Shown: positions 8,644-17,572 of the stretch, piece after piece
Layout of the letters: every line of letters starts with the position of its first letter
Position numbering within the stretch: position 1 is the stretch's first letter
Source of the DNA: Corynebacterium pseudokroppenstedtii
GTDB lineage: Bacteria; Actinomycetota; Actinomycetes; Mycobacteriales; Mycobacteriaceae
NCBI RefSeq assembly: GCF_019754945.1
Contig: NZ_JAEUWU010000001.1
Coordinates: 310,001-374,000, forward strand
Direction: 5' to 3'
Length of the DNA: 64,000 nt
Position numbers and translations under genes: made by a program
Notes under the pieces: generated by a model
The model's input: only the letters and a program-made list of their open reading frames with translations
Databases searched by the model: none
Told to the model about the DNA's origin: nothing

Positions 8644-8672
8644 TTGGGGAAAAGCGTTCTAAGCAGTACAAT
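8644..8672 (+). promoter_or_regulatory. Probable rpsB promoter
   Basis: TTGGGG (8644-8649), a 17-base spacer and TACAAT (8667-8672) match a primary-sigma-factor promoter well. It points to rpsB, more than 500 bases away, so a long leader is implied. Confidence 0.5.
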
Positions 8673-8824
8673 TAGCCGTTGCAATGTGCCTACGTGGGCC
8701 GCGTAGAGCTAATAACGGACACCGTGGCGGTGAGCTTAGAGTCTCACAGCCGCATGACACCGTTGACGCCTCGACGTGGTTTCGCCGTATGACCATTGAC
8801 TTCGCGTGACCATCACGCCCACTT

Positions 8825-8851
8825 CTTTAACGCGTTAAAGCCGTTAAAGCC
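8825..8851. promoter_or_regulatory. Palindrome with tandem half-site, possible operator
   Basis: CTTTAACGCGTTAAAG (8825-8840) is a perfect palindrome. Its right half forms a tandem pair of GTTAAAGCC (8834-8842, 8843-8851), and a further GCGTTAAAA lies near 8907. This looks like a protein-binding site in the rpsB leader. Confidence 0.45.
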
Positions 8852-9212
8852 TTATTTTTGTCTACGTGGCAGCAGCTACGTCGGCGAAAGCCAAGGACTT
8901 GTTCCGCGTTAAAAATGAGGGGTGAGGGAGAGAATGTGGTCTCGGGAATCGCAGTATCGCCGGTAGGGAAGCAGTTTTCCTGCTTTCTGGCGTTGTTGTG
9001 ATTCGCGAGTATTCGAACCCGATGGCACCAGGGTGTGGAGGAAACCCACACAACCACGTCAGCTGGTCAAGCTGACATGTAAGAAATAACCACTACGTCC
9101 GAGCAGAAAGCGAGGAGGGAAGCCGGACCGCTGTGTTCCGCGCCGGGAATCGGTACAAACCACCTGGCACAACGAGCACCTAAGCGCCCCCAATGTGCTT
9201 CCCAATAAATAT

Positions 9213-10073
9213 ATGGCTGTTGTAACCATGCGTCAGCTCCTTGACGCCGGTGTCCACTTTGGCCACCAGACCCGTCGTTGGAATCCGAAGATGAAGCGCT
9301 ACATCATCACGGAACGCAACGGCATCTACATCATTGATCTTCAGCAGACACTGACCTACATCGATTCTGCCTACGAGTTCGTTAAAGAGACTGTTGCTCA
9401 TGGCGGCAACATCCTCTTCGTCGGTACCAAGAAGCAGGCCCAGGAAGCAGTTGCAACCGAGGCCGAGCGCGTTGGTATGCCGTACGTCAACCACCGCTGG
9501 TTGGGCGGCATGCTCACCAACTTCCAAACCGTCCACAAGCGCCTGGGTCGTCTGAAGGAACTTCAGGCCATGGACGCAGCGGAGAACGGCTACGAAGGTC
9601 GCACCAAGAAGGAAGTCTTGATGCTGACCCGCGAGCGTCAGAAGCTCGAGCGCGTTCTTGGCGGTATCTCCGACATGAACAAGGTTCCGTCTGCGATCTG
9701 GATCGTCGACACCAACAAGGAACACATCGCCGTCTCCGAGGCTCAAAAGCTGAACATCCCGGTCGTGGCCATTCTGGACACGAACTGCGATCCCGACGTC
9801 GTTGACTACCCGATTCCGGGTAACGACGACGCTATCCGTTCGGCTGCGCTGCTGACTGGCGTCATCGCCTCCGCTGTTGAGGACGGCAAAAAGGCTCGCG
9901 CCGAGCGCGCCCAGGCTGAGGCTAAGGCTGCTGCCGGCGACAACGATGCGACTGTTTCTTCCGAAGGTGAGAGCGCAGAAGCGGCATCCGACGCTGCTTC
10001 CACGGCATCTGAGACGACGGCGACCTCCAGTGATGAGTCCGCAGCCGAATCCTCTGAAGCTGAGTCAAAGTAA
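9213..10073 (+). CDS. rpsB: 30S ribosomal protein S2
   Basis: Small-subunit ribosomal protein. The sequence [20 protein letters not shown] is the family N-terminus. [26 protein letters not shown] and [10 protein letters not shown] are conserved blocks. An upstream in-frame ATG at 9195 would add six residues, but 9213 matches the family. The last ~50 residues are an Ala/Ser/Glu-rich tail typical of actinobacterial S2. tsf follows 33 bases later. Confidence 0.98.
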   Translation: MAVVTMRQLLDAGVHFGHQTRRWNPKMKRYIITERNGIYIIDLQQTLTYIDSAYEFVKETVAHGGNILFVGTKKQAQEAVATEAERVGMPYVNHRWLGGMLTNFQTVHKRLGRLKELQAMDAAENGYEGRTKKEVLMLTRERQKLERVLGGISDMNKVPSAIWIVDTNKEHIAVSEAQKLNIPVVAILDTNCDPDVVDYPIPGNDDAIRSAALLTGVIASAVEDGKKARAERAQAEAKAAAGDNDATVSSEGESAEAASDAASTASETTATSSDESAAESSEAESK

Positions 10074-10106
10074 GACCCGTTTTCACATACTGAAGGAGAA
10101 TCGCTG

Positions 10107-10934
10107 ATGGCGAATTACACTGCAGCTGATGTCAAGAAGCTCCGTGAGATCACCGGTGCCGGCATGATGTCCTGTAAGAAAGCTTTAGAGGAGGCTGACG
10201 GCGACTTCGACAAGGCCGTAGAATTCCTCCGCATCAAGGGTGCGAAAGACGTCGGTAAGCGTGCAGAGCGCACCGCTGCCGAAGGGCTCATCGCCGTGTC
10301 CGGCAACACCATGATCGAGGTCAACTCCGAGACCGACTTCGTTGCTAAGAACGCCGAGTTCAAAGAATTCGCGGACAAGGTTGCGAAGGCCGCGGATGAG
10401 GCCAAGGCTAACTCGCCCGAGGACCTGGCTGCTGTCAACGTCGACGGCACCCCGGCAGAAGAAGCCTTGCAGGCTTTCTCAGCCAAGATCGGTGAGAAGC
10501 TGGCTCTTCGTCGCGCTACCACCATCGACGGCGACAACGTTGCTGTTTACCTGCACCACCGTTCCGCAGACCTCCCGCCGGCAGTCGGCGTGATGGTCGC
10601 CTACGAAGGTGAAGGCGACGCAGCGAAAGAAGCAGCTCACAACGCTGCCATGCAGGTTGCCGCGTTGAAGGCAAAGTACCTGAAGCGCGAGGACGTCCCG
10701 TCCGACATCGTCGAGAAAGAGCGTTCCATTGCAGAGGCAACCTCTCGTGAGGAAGGCAAGCCCGAAAAAGCCCTTCCGAAGATCGTCGAAGGCCGTCTCA
10801 ACGGCTTCTTCAAGGACGTTGTACTTCTGGAGCAGCCTTCCGTCGCTGATCACAAGAAGACTGTTAAGCAGTTGATGGATGAGGCTGGCGTCACCTTGAC
10901 CGGCTTCCGCCGCTACGAAGTTGGCCAGCAGTAA
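10107..10934 (+). CDS. tsf: Elongation factor Ts
   Basis: Guanine-nucleotide exchange factor that recycles EF-Tu. The 275 residues include the N-terminal UBA-like domain ([20 protein letters not shown]), the conserved TDFVAKN motif that contacts EF-Tu, and two dimerisation-type subdomains. GAGAATCGC-like sequence with GAAGGAGA lies upstream as ribosome-binding site. It forms a two-gene operon with rpsB. Confidence 0.98.
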   Translation: MANYTAADVKKLREITGAGMMSCKKALEEADGDFDKAVEFLRIKGAKDVGKRAERTAAEGLIAVSGNTMIEVNSETDFVAKNAEFKEFADKVAKAADEAKANSPEDLAAVNVDGTPAEEALQAFSAKIGEKLALRRATTIDGDNVAVYLHHRSADLPPAVGVMVAYEGEGDAAKEAAHNAAMQVAALKAKYLKREDVPSDIVEKERSIAEATSREEGKPEKALPKIVEGRLNGFFKDVVLLEQPSVADHKKTVKQLMDEAGVTLTGFRRYEVGQQ

Positions 10935-11237
10935 TCTGCTGAGCCTCACCTAGTGAGCGAAACTACCTCGGTTTCTTTTCCTTGCAAGGGGGAGAGGGAT
11001 CGAGGTTTTTGCTTTCTGCCGGCAGAAATGATGCCCAAATAGTGGGCGAGCGGCGGGATCCTCATCTCCTCCCACTACCTCCAGGTGTCAAGTTGTGTTC
11101 TTGTCCAGAGAGCCAGGTAGGATGTCACGAGGAAAACCGAACAGGTTACCCACTGGCCCCTTCGCTGTCTACGGCAGCGTTCACGTTGGTCGGTTCAGGT
11201 AGGGTCGCACACTCAACTTCATGAGGAGACATCCAGA
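10935..11237. other. Intergenic region between tsf and pyrH
   Basis: A 303-base gap. Weak short hairpins follow the tsf stop (for example CTCAC/GTGAG near 10945). A perfect 16-bp palindrome lies at 11013-11028. No gene is supported; the 80-residue frame from 10982 has no recognisable character. Confidence 0.5.
11013..11028. promoter_or_regulatory. Perfect 16-bp palindrome upstream of pyrH
   Basis: TTTCTGCCGGCAGAAA is a perfect dyad about 210 bases before pyrH. It has no loop and no T-run, so a dimeric regulator site is more likely than a terminator. Confidence 0.45.
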
Positions 11238-12002
11238 ATGGCGCAGAATGACGCCCCCAATTCACCTGCTCACGGTCCTCATCGATCACCATATAAGAGG
11301 GTCATGCTGAAGCTGGGCGGTGAAATGTTCGGCGGCGGCAAAGTCGGAGTTGACCCCGACGTCGTCGACAATGTTGCTCGTCAGATCGCCGAAGTCGCCC
11401 GCAACGGAGTTGAAATTTGTGTGGTCATCGGGGGTGGCAACTTCTTCCGCGGAGCGCAGCTGTCCCAGCGGGGAATGGATCGATCGCGTTCCGACTACAT
11501 GGGCATGCTCGGCACCGTGATGAATTGCCTCGCCCTCCAGGACTTCCTCGAAAAGCAGGGCGTCGAGACCCGCGTTCAGACAGCGATCAACATGGCGCAA
11601 GTCGCGGAACCCTATCTTCCACTCCGTGCGACCCGGCACCTCGAGAAAGGTCGCGTCGTCATTTTCGGTGCGGGCATGGGAATGCCTTACTTCTCAACGG
11701 ATACCACCGCGGCCCAGAGAGCGCTGGAGATCGGTTGTGAAGTCCTGTTGATGGCGAAGGCCGTCGACGGAGTGTACGACGACGACCCCCGTAAAAACCC
11801 TGACGCCACCATGTACACGGAAGTCACTCCGCGTGAATGCCTTGACAAGAAACTGAAGGTGGCCGACGCCACGGCCTTCAGCCTATGCATGGACAACAAC
11901 ATGCCGATCCTCGTCTTCAATCTGCTCGTTGAAGGAAATATCGCGAGGGCGGTCAATGGCGAAAACATCGGCACGCTGGTCCGTTCGTCTGATAATGATT
12001 AA
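11238..12002 (+). CDS. pyrH: Uridylate kinase
   Basis: Phosphorylates UMP to UDP in pyrimidine nucleotide synthesis; the bacterial enzyme is a hexamer of the amino-acid-kinase fold. [14 protein letters not shown] binds phosphate, [12 protein letters not shown] and [16 protein letters not shown] are family blocks, and [12 protein letters not shown] and [15 protein letters not shown] bind the nucleotide. There are 254 residues, slightly longer than the E. coli enzyme because of an N-terminal tail. ATGAGGAGA upstream is the ribosome-binding site. frr follows. Confidence 0.97.
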   Translation: MAQNDAPNSPAHGPHRSPYKRVMLKLGGEMFGGGKVGVDPDVVDNVARQIAEVARNGVEICVVIGGGNFFRGAQLSQRGMDRSRSDYMGMLGTVMNCLALQDFLEKQGVETRVQTAINMAQVAEPYLPLRATRHLEKGRVVIFGAGMGMPYFSTDTTAAQRALEIGCEVLLMAKAVDGVYDDDPRKNPDATMYTEVTPRECLDKKLKVADATAFSLCMDNNMPILVFNLLVEGNIARAVNGENIGTLVRSSDND

Positions 12003-12103
12003 TACAGCCATCGTTTGCTAGACGACATGGCCAATGAGGCGAGGGCATGAGGCCCGCGTGCCCATGCGTCGCGCTTATTACAACACACTGCGAGGTACAC
12101 ACC

Positions 12104-12661
12104 ATGATTGATGACACGCTGCTAGAGAGCGAAGAACGTATGACCCAGTCGGTGGAATACGCTCGTGAAGACCTCACGACGATTCGCACCGGCCGCGCGA
12201 ACCCGTCGATGTTTAACGGAGTTCAAGCCGAGTATTACGGAGTGATGACGCCGATTACGCAGATGGCCACAATCAGCGTCCCAGAACCACGAATGCTGCT
12301 GATCAAGCCATACGAGCCCAGCATCATGAACGCCATCGAAAACGCTATCCGCAATTCGGACTTGGGCGTCAACCCGACCAACGACGGTCAAGTTCTGCGC
12401 GTCACCGTGCCGCAGCTGACCGAGGAGCGTCGTAAAGAGATGGTCCGGCTCGCTAAGAGCAAGGGGGAGGACGCGCGCATCGCGATCCGTAACATTCGCC
12501 GGAAGGGAATGGACGAGCTCAAGCGCATCCAAAAAGACGGCGAAGCCGGTGAAGATGAGGTCCAGGCCGCGGAGAAGGAACTGGACAAGACCACCCACGA
12601 GTACGTGTCCCAGGTGGACAAGCTCATCGAGGCTAAAGAAAAAGAATTAATGGAAGTCTAG
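12104..12661 (+). CDS. frr: Ribosome recycling factor
   Basis: Splits post-termination ribosomes together with EF-G. The 185-residue protein starts [19 protein letters not shown] and contains [13 protein letters not shown] and the helical [20 protein letters not shown] block. An in-frame codon at 12047 would add 19 unrelated residues, so ATG 12104, preceded by GAGG at a suitable distance, is used. It follows pyrH and precedes cdsA. Confidence 0.97.
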   Translation: MIDDTLLESEERMTQSVEYAREDLTTIRTGRANPSMFNGVQAEYYGVMTPITQMATISVPEPRMLLIKPYEPSIMNAIENAIRNSDLGVNPTNDGQVLRVTVPQLTEERRKEMVRLAKSKGEDARIAIRNIRRKGMDELKRIQKDGEAGEDEVQAAEKELDKTTHEYVSQVDKLIEAKEKELMEV

Positions 12662-12694
12662 GGTGGCTTACAACAGAAAGCTCAGGGATAGCTG

Positions 12695-13573
12695 ATGAAG
12701 GTAAGTGAGCGCGGTTCCGACGGCAGTTCTCTGCCGCGCCCACGCAACAAGGCGGGGCGTAACGTCCCCGTCGCCATCATTGTTGGTGTTCTACTTGGGT
12801 CCTTAATCATCGGATGCCTCATTATTCCGCACGCGTGGTACCCGCTGTTAGCTGTCATCATTCCGCTAGCAACCCTTGAGGTGTCCCGTCGCCTCAAGGA
12901 GCATGAGTACGACGTCCCGGTCCTGACCATGCTGGCTGGTGGGCAGCTGATACTGTGGTTGTCGTTGCCGTGGGGGGCTAGGGGCATGCTGATGGGCTAT
13001 ATCGTGTCTGTTGGCGCGATCATGATCACCCGGCTATTTCACCGTGGAACCCACCACGCACCGACGAATTACCTTCGCGACATGTCAGTGGCGGTCTTTG
13101 TTCTCACGTGGATTTCGCTGTGCGGAACGGCCGCTGCACATCTCACCTTGTTTAACGAGGGAAGTCTTCGGGGATGGGCCGTCATTGCGACGTTCATCTT
13201 GTGCGTTGTTGCCAACGATGTGGGTGGTTTTACAGCCGGTGTGTTCTTCGGTAAGCACCCGCTTGCACCGGCCGTCAGCCCTAAGAAATCGTGGGAAGGA
13301 TTCGTAGGCTCCCTCGTATTTGCGGCCATTGTTGGGGTCATAACCACCTGGCTGTTGCTTCACCGAGCCCCCTGGGAAGGCATCGTGGTCGGCCTATTTC
13401 TTGCCTGTGCCGCCACGCTCGGGGATCTCGTTGAGTCCCAATTCAAACGAGATCTGGGAATTAAAGATATGGGCACGCTTCTTCCCGAGCATGGTGGGCT
13501 CATGGACCGGTTGGATAGTCTGCTCCCGGCAGCGGCGATGACATGGATCATCGCGACTGTTCTCCAAATGTGA
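12695..13573 (+). CDS. cdsA: Phosphatidate cytidylyltransferase
   Basis: Integral membrane enzyme that makes CDP-diacylglycerol, the precursor of phosphatidylinositol, phosphatidylglycerol and cardiolipin. It has about eight membrane segments. The C-terminal signature is complete: VSPKKSWEGFVGS, GDLVESQFKRDLGIKDMG and PEHGGLMDRLDSLL. The 292 residues match the family. It follows frr by 33 bases and converges on the LapA-like gene. Confidence 0.95.
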   Translation: MKVSERGSDGSSLPRPRNKAGRNVPVAIIVGVLLGSLIIGCLIIPHAWYPLLAVIIPLATLEVSRRLKEHEYDVPVLTMLAGGQLILWLSLPWGARGMLMGYIVSVGAIMITRLFHRGTHHAPTNYLRDMSVAVFVLTWISLCGTAAAHLTLFNEGSLRGWAVIATFILCVVANDVGGFTAGVFFGKHPLAPAVSPKKSWEGFVGSLVFAAIVGVITTWLLLHRAPWEGIVVGLFLACAATLGDLVESQFKRDLGIKDMGTLLPEHGGLMDRLDSLLPAAAMTWIIATVLQM

Positions 13574-13593
13574 CCAGTCCCGGTCGTGTTGTC

Positions 13594-14163
13594 TTATTTT
13601 CTCTGTTGGTGGATCTGTCGCCGTAACTGAAACATCCGAACCGATCCAACAGAGAGCATAATGACAGCTCCAATAATCGCGGCGAGGAGGAACCCAACGC
13701 CCGCGGGGAACGAGACTGTCCAGAAAAAGACTGTCAACGTGACAGATTCCATGTTCTGGATAATGAAAATAAGAAGAAGCACTAACAGAGCAATTCCGAC
13801 ACTCAGCGCCACCCACGTGCTTCCGGCAACGGAGCCCTGAACGTCAGTCTTATTCTTCATCGGACCAGCATTGGTGTCGGTTCCCTCCCGATTCACACGA
13901 CGACGCTCGGTACGCGGCTCATCATCGGAGGAACTAGCAGGGGAGGAGCTACCCGTGGCCCGCTCAGCGTGCTGCGCATCCTGGTTCTGTGCAGCTTCTT
14001 CATTCTGTTGGCGCTCGGCCTTCTTCCGCTCACCTTCAGGGGTTGGTCTAACGACGCTCGGTGTGCGTGCCTCGGTGTCGCTTTTTCCGTCCATGCGTGG
14101 GCGACCCACCGCATTATCGGCCCGAGTCGATTTGTTGTCCTTAGATTTTGGTGATGTACTCAT
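13594..14163 (-). CDS. LapA-domain (DUF1049) membrane protein
   Basis: About 100 residues of charged, low-complexity sequence rich in Arg, Glu and Ser are followed by two membrane segments (VALSVGIALLVLLLIFIIQN and VGFLLAAIIGAVIMLSVGSV) separated by NMESVTLTVFFWTVSFPAG. This is the LapA/DUF1049 hairpin domain, of unknown function in actinobacteria. The start is set at ATG 14163 (STSPKSKDNK); an in-frame codon at 14187 would add eight residues. It is convergent with cdsA and divergent from rlmN. Confidence 0.8.
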   Translation of the reverse strand: MSTSPKSKDNKSTRADNAVGRPRMDGKSDTEARTPSVVRPTPEGERKKAERQQNEEAAQNQDAQHAERATGSSSPASSSDDEPRTERRRVNREGTDTNAGPMKNKTDVQGSVAGSTWVALSVGIALLVLLLIFIIQNMESVTLTVFFWTVSFPAGVGFLLAAIIGAVIMLSVGSVRMFQLRRQIHQQRK

Positions 14164-14278
14164 TGCTCCGTAACAATACCTCAACATCCACCAGCACGTC
14201 GGCTCGCAGACATTCCGTCGCGGTCACCGTTGGACTGTGATTGGATTATCCTCTCGCATCGTAGGCAGAATATAAGTA

Positions 14279-15463
14279 ATGACGGAAACACATACAGAAA
14301 CACACAACGACTTGGGTCTTAAGCCCGTCGAATCCCTCAATCGAGCTGATAACAAAGCCCAGCTGAAGTTCGCCGCTCCGCGTCGCGGAAAACCGCCAAC
14401 ACATTTTGCGGATCTGACGGTGGATGAGCAGAAGCAGGCCGTGAAGGACTTGGGGCTGCCGGCATTTCGCGCGAACCAATTGGCCCGTCACTATTACGGC
14501 CGATTTGAGGCATCCCCTGAGACCATGACGGACTTGCCGGCTGCCGCGCGTGAGCCGGTTCAGAAAGCTCTTTTCCCCGAGCTCATGACCGAGGTCCGCA
14601 ATATTTCGTGCGATCAAGGCATGACCAGGAAGACATTGTGGAAACTGCACGATGGCACCTTGCTCGAGTCAGTTTTGATGCGCTACCCGGGCCGAGCCAC
14701 CTTGTGTATTTCTTCCCAAGCAGGATGCGGCATGGCCTGCCCGTTCTGCGCAACCGGCCAAGGTGGGCTGCATCGCAACTTGTCGACGGGGGAGATCGTG
14801 GACCAAGTTCGTGCCGCCGCAGCTGCTATGAGCAGGGGTGACGTTGCTGGTGGCAAAGGTCGCCTGTCCAATGTCGTCTTTATGGGAATGGGCGAGCCGC
14901 TGGCGAACTATAAGCGCGTCGTCAGCGCTGTTCGGCAGATTACTGATCCGGCGCCACGGGGATTCGGTTTGTCTCAGCGCAACGTGACGGTGTCGTCGGT
15001 AGGGCTTGCGCCTGCAATACGACGGTTTGCCGACGAAGGCCTTTCGGTCACGCTAGCGGTATCGCTGCACACGCCTGATGATGAGCTCCGAGATAGCCTC
15101 GTCCCTGTGAACAATAGGTGGTCCGTGGAGGAGGTCTTGGATGCTGCTGCGTATTATGCGGATCGGTCTGGGCGTCGTGTTTCTATCGAGTACGCGCTCA
15201 TCCGTGACGTCAATGACCAAGGGTGGCGTGCGGACCTTTTAGGTAAGAAGCTGAAAAAGGCGCTTCACTCTAAGGTCCATGTGAATGTGATTCCGTTGAA
15301 CCCTACGCCGGGGTCTATTTGGGATGCGTCGACGAAGCAGCAGCAAGAAGAATTTGTCCGCCGGGTGAAAGCACAAGGTGTCGAGTGCACCGTTCGTGAT
15401 ACCCGCGGACAGGAAATTGCCGCAGCCTGCGGTCAGCTGGCTGCGGAAGAAAAGACTGCGTAA
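14279..15463 (+). CDS. rlmN: Dual-specificity 23S rRNA/tRNA adenine-C2 methyltransferase RlmN
   Basis: Radical-SAM enzyme that methylates C2 of A2503 in 23S rRNA and of A37 in some tRNAs. The [4Fe-4S] cluster motif is seen in [37 protein letters not shown] and the C-terminal [18 protein letters not shown], with the methyl-carrying Cys, are all present. At 394 residues it is slightly longer than E. coli RlmN because of a ~45-residue N-terminal extension. It converges on a DUF2631 gene, as in other corynebacteria. Confidence 0.96.
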   Translation: MTETHTETHNDLGLKPVESLNRADNKAQLKFAAPRRGKPPTHFADLTVDEQKQAVKDLGLPAFRANQLARHYYGRFEASPETMTDLPAAAREPVQKALFPELMTEVRNISCDQGMTRKTLWKLHDGTLLESVLMRYPGRATLCISSQAGCGMACPFCATGQGGLHRNLSTGEIVDQVRAAAAAMSRGDVAGGKGRLSNVVFMGMGEPLANYKRVVSAVRQITDPAPRGFGLSQRNVTVSSVGLAPAIRRFADEGLSVTLAVSLHTPDDELRDSLVPVNNRWSVEEVLDAAAYYADRSGRRVSIEYALIRDVNDQGWRADLLGKKLKKALHSKVHVNVIPLNPTPGSIWDASTKQQQEEFVRRVKAQGVECTVRDTRGQEIAAACGQLAAEEKTA

Positions 15464-15512
15464 AGCTGGGCCAGAGGCCGGGGGACAGCGGCCAGGGGAC
15501 AAAAGACCCAGC

Positions 15513-15535
15513 AACTAATCTCGTATCAGTTAGTT
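15513..15535. terminator. Weak hairpin between rlmN and the DUF2631 gene
   Basis: AACTAA (15513-15518) pairs with TTAGTT (15530-15535). It overlaps the minus-strand stop codon and could serve both convergent genes. The 6-bp AT-rich stem makes this a weak call. Confidence 0.3.
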
Positions 15536-15952
15536 CCCCTGGACAGCGCGCTGACCCTTCACCTTCACCGTCGCCGGATCAATGTTGAAGGAACGCAACT
15601 GCGAGTCAGACAGATCAGAGTATGCTCCGCGAAGGTTGAGCTGGTCAGCAGCCCAGTCGCGCTCAACGTAATCCGCCGGCTTATTGCGAGCGGTGACAGT
15701 CCGAACCTGGTTCAGCTTAGGACGCAGAGCGATCAACAATGCTCCGATGAAGCACAGGGCAGCGCATGCGATGAGGAAAATATCTTCGACGTGCCCCTTG
15801 TGGTTACCGATAAGCATGAACAAGAGGAAAAGGCCACCAACGATGCCGGAGATAATGACCGGACGCCGGCCTAAATCATGCCAACCCCAGTATGCGGATG
15901 GCTCGTCCTTGGTTGATACGCCGTCGTACACTTTCTCATTCGTCTCAGACAC
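15530..15952 (-). CDS. DUF2631 membrane protein
   Basis: A 140-residue protein with YWGWHDLGRRPVI before two membrane segments (IISGIVGGLFLLFMLIG and DIFLIACAALCFIGALLIAL) and a soluble C-terminus. This is the actinobacterial DUF2631 family, of unknown function, usually found between rlmN and dxr. The start is GTG 15952, preceded by GAGGAGAGG; an in-frame ATG at 15994 would add 14 unlikely residues. Here dxr, the expected neighbour, is missing. Confidence 0.85.
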   Translation of the reverse strand: MSETNEKVYDGVSTKDEPSAYWGWHDLGRRPVIISGIVGGLFLLFMLIGNHKGHVEDIFLIACAALCFIGALLIALRPKLNQVRTVTARNKPADYVERDWAADQLNLRGAYSDLSDSQLRSFNIDPATVKVKGQRAVQGN

Positions 15953-16205
15953 GAGAACCTCTCCTCTATCTCTGCCGGAACAGTGACGATCCACGTCTGA
16001 TGTATCTGTCCGGCGCCATTCCGCGGGACCAGTGGGGTATTTATTGTCGACGTTTCAGTCACACTGCTGTCGTTTACATTACCCCAAATGAATTCTCAGC
16101 CATAGTGAGGTAGCGCGTCGACCATGCCCAATACACCCTGTTGGTGGTGATTCTGTGAAAAGCGAGTGTGGTCTGCGCGTAGCAGCGTTCTCTCGAGGAA
16201 CACGG

Positions 16206-16211
16206 TAGGGT
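16206..16211 (+). promoter_or_regulatory. -10 element of rip1, leaderless start
   Basis: GG-TAGGGT ends 8 bases before ATG 16220 and no ribosome-binding site is present, consistent with a leaderless transcript. Confidence 0.45.
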
Positions 16212-16219
16212 TGGCCCTC

Positions 16220-17506
16220 ATGAGTTTCATCGTGGGGCTTGTTTTATTTGCCTTGGGGATCGTTCTGACCATCGCGCTGCATGAATGTGGCCACATGGTT
16301 TCTGCACGCGCCTGCGGGATGCGCGTCCGTCGTTACTTTATTGGTTTTGGCCCGACGCTCTTTTCTTTCCGACGGAGAGAGAAGAAAACGTCGGCAGCGG
16401 CTGGGCGTCCCCTCATGACGGAATATGGCCTTAAAGCTGTTCCCTTTGGTGGATTTTGCGATATCGCCGGTATGACAGCGATCGATGAGGTCGCCCCAGA
16501 AGACGAGCCATTCTCCATGGTCAAACGGCCGGTGTGGCAGCGTCTCATCGTGTTGCTGGGGGGCATCATGATGAACCTGTTGATCGGCGTCATCGTGATG
16601 TATTTCGTGGCCGTCGCGTGGGGGCTTCCCAATCCGAACGTCGATTTGTCAGCAAAAGTTGGTTCTACGCAGTGTGTTCCGCAATCAGCATCCGCCAATA
16701 GTTCGTCCCAGGATACGTCGACGCCTGACTGTAGCGGTCCCGGGCCCGCCGGGAAGGCCGGAATCCGCCAGGGCGATACGATCGTCAAGGTCGACGGTCA
16801 CGACACCCCGGACTTCACGACGATGGGCGATGTCGTCCAAAAGATCGGACGTGATCATGCGGGTGACAACCACGACCCCACAGTCCCCGTCGTTGTCGAG
16901 CGAAACGGTGAAACACGAACGGTTGATGTCACGATCCAGCGTGTCCAGCGGGAGACCACCCAGGGCAAGACGGTGACTGTTGGCGCTATCGGGATGACCT
17001 GGGAGCGCCCCACCAACATGTATTCGCACTACAACGCACTTTCAGCTATCCCAGGCTCCTTGCACTATTCCGGTTACATGATCGGCCAATCGGTTGTTGG
17101 CTTGGCCAAGCTGCCGACATCTGTTCCGGGAGTTATCCGGTCGATCGGCGGTGGTGAGCGCAGTGAGAGCTCGCCGATGAGCGTTGTCGGAGCTTCGGTG
17201 GCCGGTGGCGACTTGGTTAAACACGATGAGTGGTCGTCCTTCTTCCTCCTCCTGGCTAGCCTGAACTTTTTCCTTGCCTTGTTTAACCTCGTTCCCTTGC
17301 CGCCGCTCGATGGTGGGCACGTGGCCGTCACGATCTGGGAGAAGCTCCGTGACATGGTGCGACGGCTCCGTGGCTTATCGCCACTTGGTCCCGCCGATTA
17401 CACCAAGTTAATGCCGCTGACCGTTGCCGTCTTTGTCCTCTTATTCGGTTTTGGTGCGTTGGTCATTGTGGCGGACGTTGTGAACCCCATCAGACTCTTC
17501 GGCTAA
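16220..17506 (+). CDS. rip1: Site-2 membrane metalloprotease (RseP/Rip1 family, M50)
   Basis: Intramembrane zinc protease; the mycobacterial orthologue Rip1 cleaves anti-sigma factors and membrane proteins. The first membrane segment carries HECGH (residues 21-25), the zinc site. A PDZ domain includes GIRQGDTIVKVDGHDTPDF. The C-terminal membrane part has NLVPLPPLDGGH, which supplies the third ligand. The length (428 residues) is normal. In C. glutamicum and M. tuberculosis this gene lies between dxr and ispG; neither is here. Confidence 0.93.
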   Translation: MSFIVGLVLFALGIVLTIALHECGHMVSARACGMRVRRYFIGFGPTLFSFRRREKKTSAAAGRPLMTEYGLKAVPFGGFCDIAGMTAIDEVAPEDEPFSMVKRPVWQRLIVLLGGIMMNLLIGVIVMYFVAVAWGLPNPNVDLSAKVGSTQCVPQSASANSSSQDTSTPDCSGPGPAGKAGIRQGDTIVKVDGHDTPDFTTMGDVVQKIGRDHAGDNHDPTVPVVVERNGETRTVDVTIQRVQRETTQGKTVTVGAIGMTWERPTNMYSHYNALSAIPGSLHYSGYMIGQSVVGLAKLPTSVPGVIRSIGGGERSESSPMSVVGASVAGGDLVKHDEWSSFFLLLASLNFFLALFNLVPLPPLDGGHVAVTIWEKLRDMVRRLRGLSPLGPADYTKLMPLTVAVFVLLFGFGALVIVADVVNPIRLFG

Positions 17507-17559
17507 GACCCGGCGGAGGAACGTCGGCGGGTCGGAGCCTAGAGAACGCTGAACGCTGC

Positions 17560-17565
17560 TAGGTT
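17560..17565 (+). promoter_or_regulatory. -10 element of the PBP gene, leaderless start
   Basis: TAGGTT ends 7 bases before ATG 17573, with no Shine-Dalgarno sequence between them. Confidence 0.45.
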
Positions 17566-17572
17566 TCGTACC

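Larger units (their letters stand above)
8488..9212. other. 725-base intergenic region upstream of rpsB
   Basis: It holds two perfect DnaA boxes (8536-8562), a good promoter (8644-8672), a 16-bp perfect palindrome overlapping a tandem repeat (8825-8851), and two hairpins (9033-9051, 6-bp stem; 9058-9076, 7-bp stem). If transcription starts near 8680 the rpsB leader is more than 500 bases. No convincing small gene or tRNA is seen. Confidence 0.6.

Noticed and set aside
8600..9025. GTTCGATTC (near 8608) and GGGTTCGAATA on the minus strand (near 9010), both T-loop-like
   Set aside because: The flanking 5-bp stems do not pair and no cloverleaf can be drawn.
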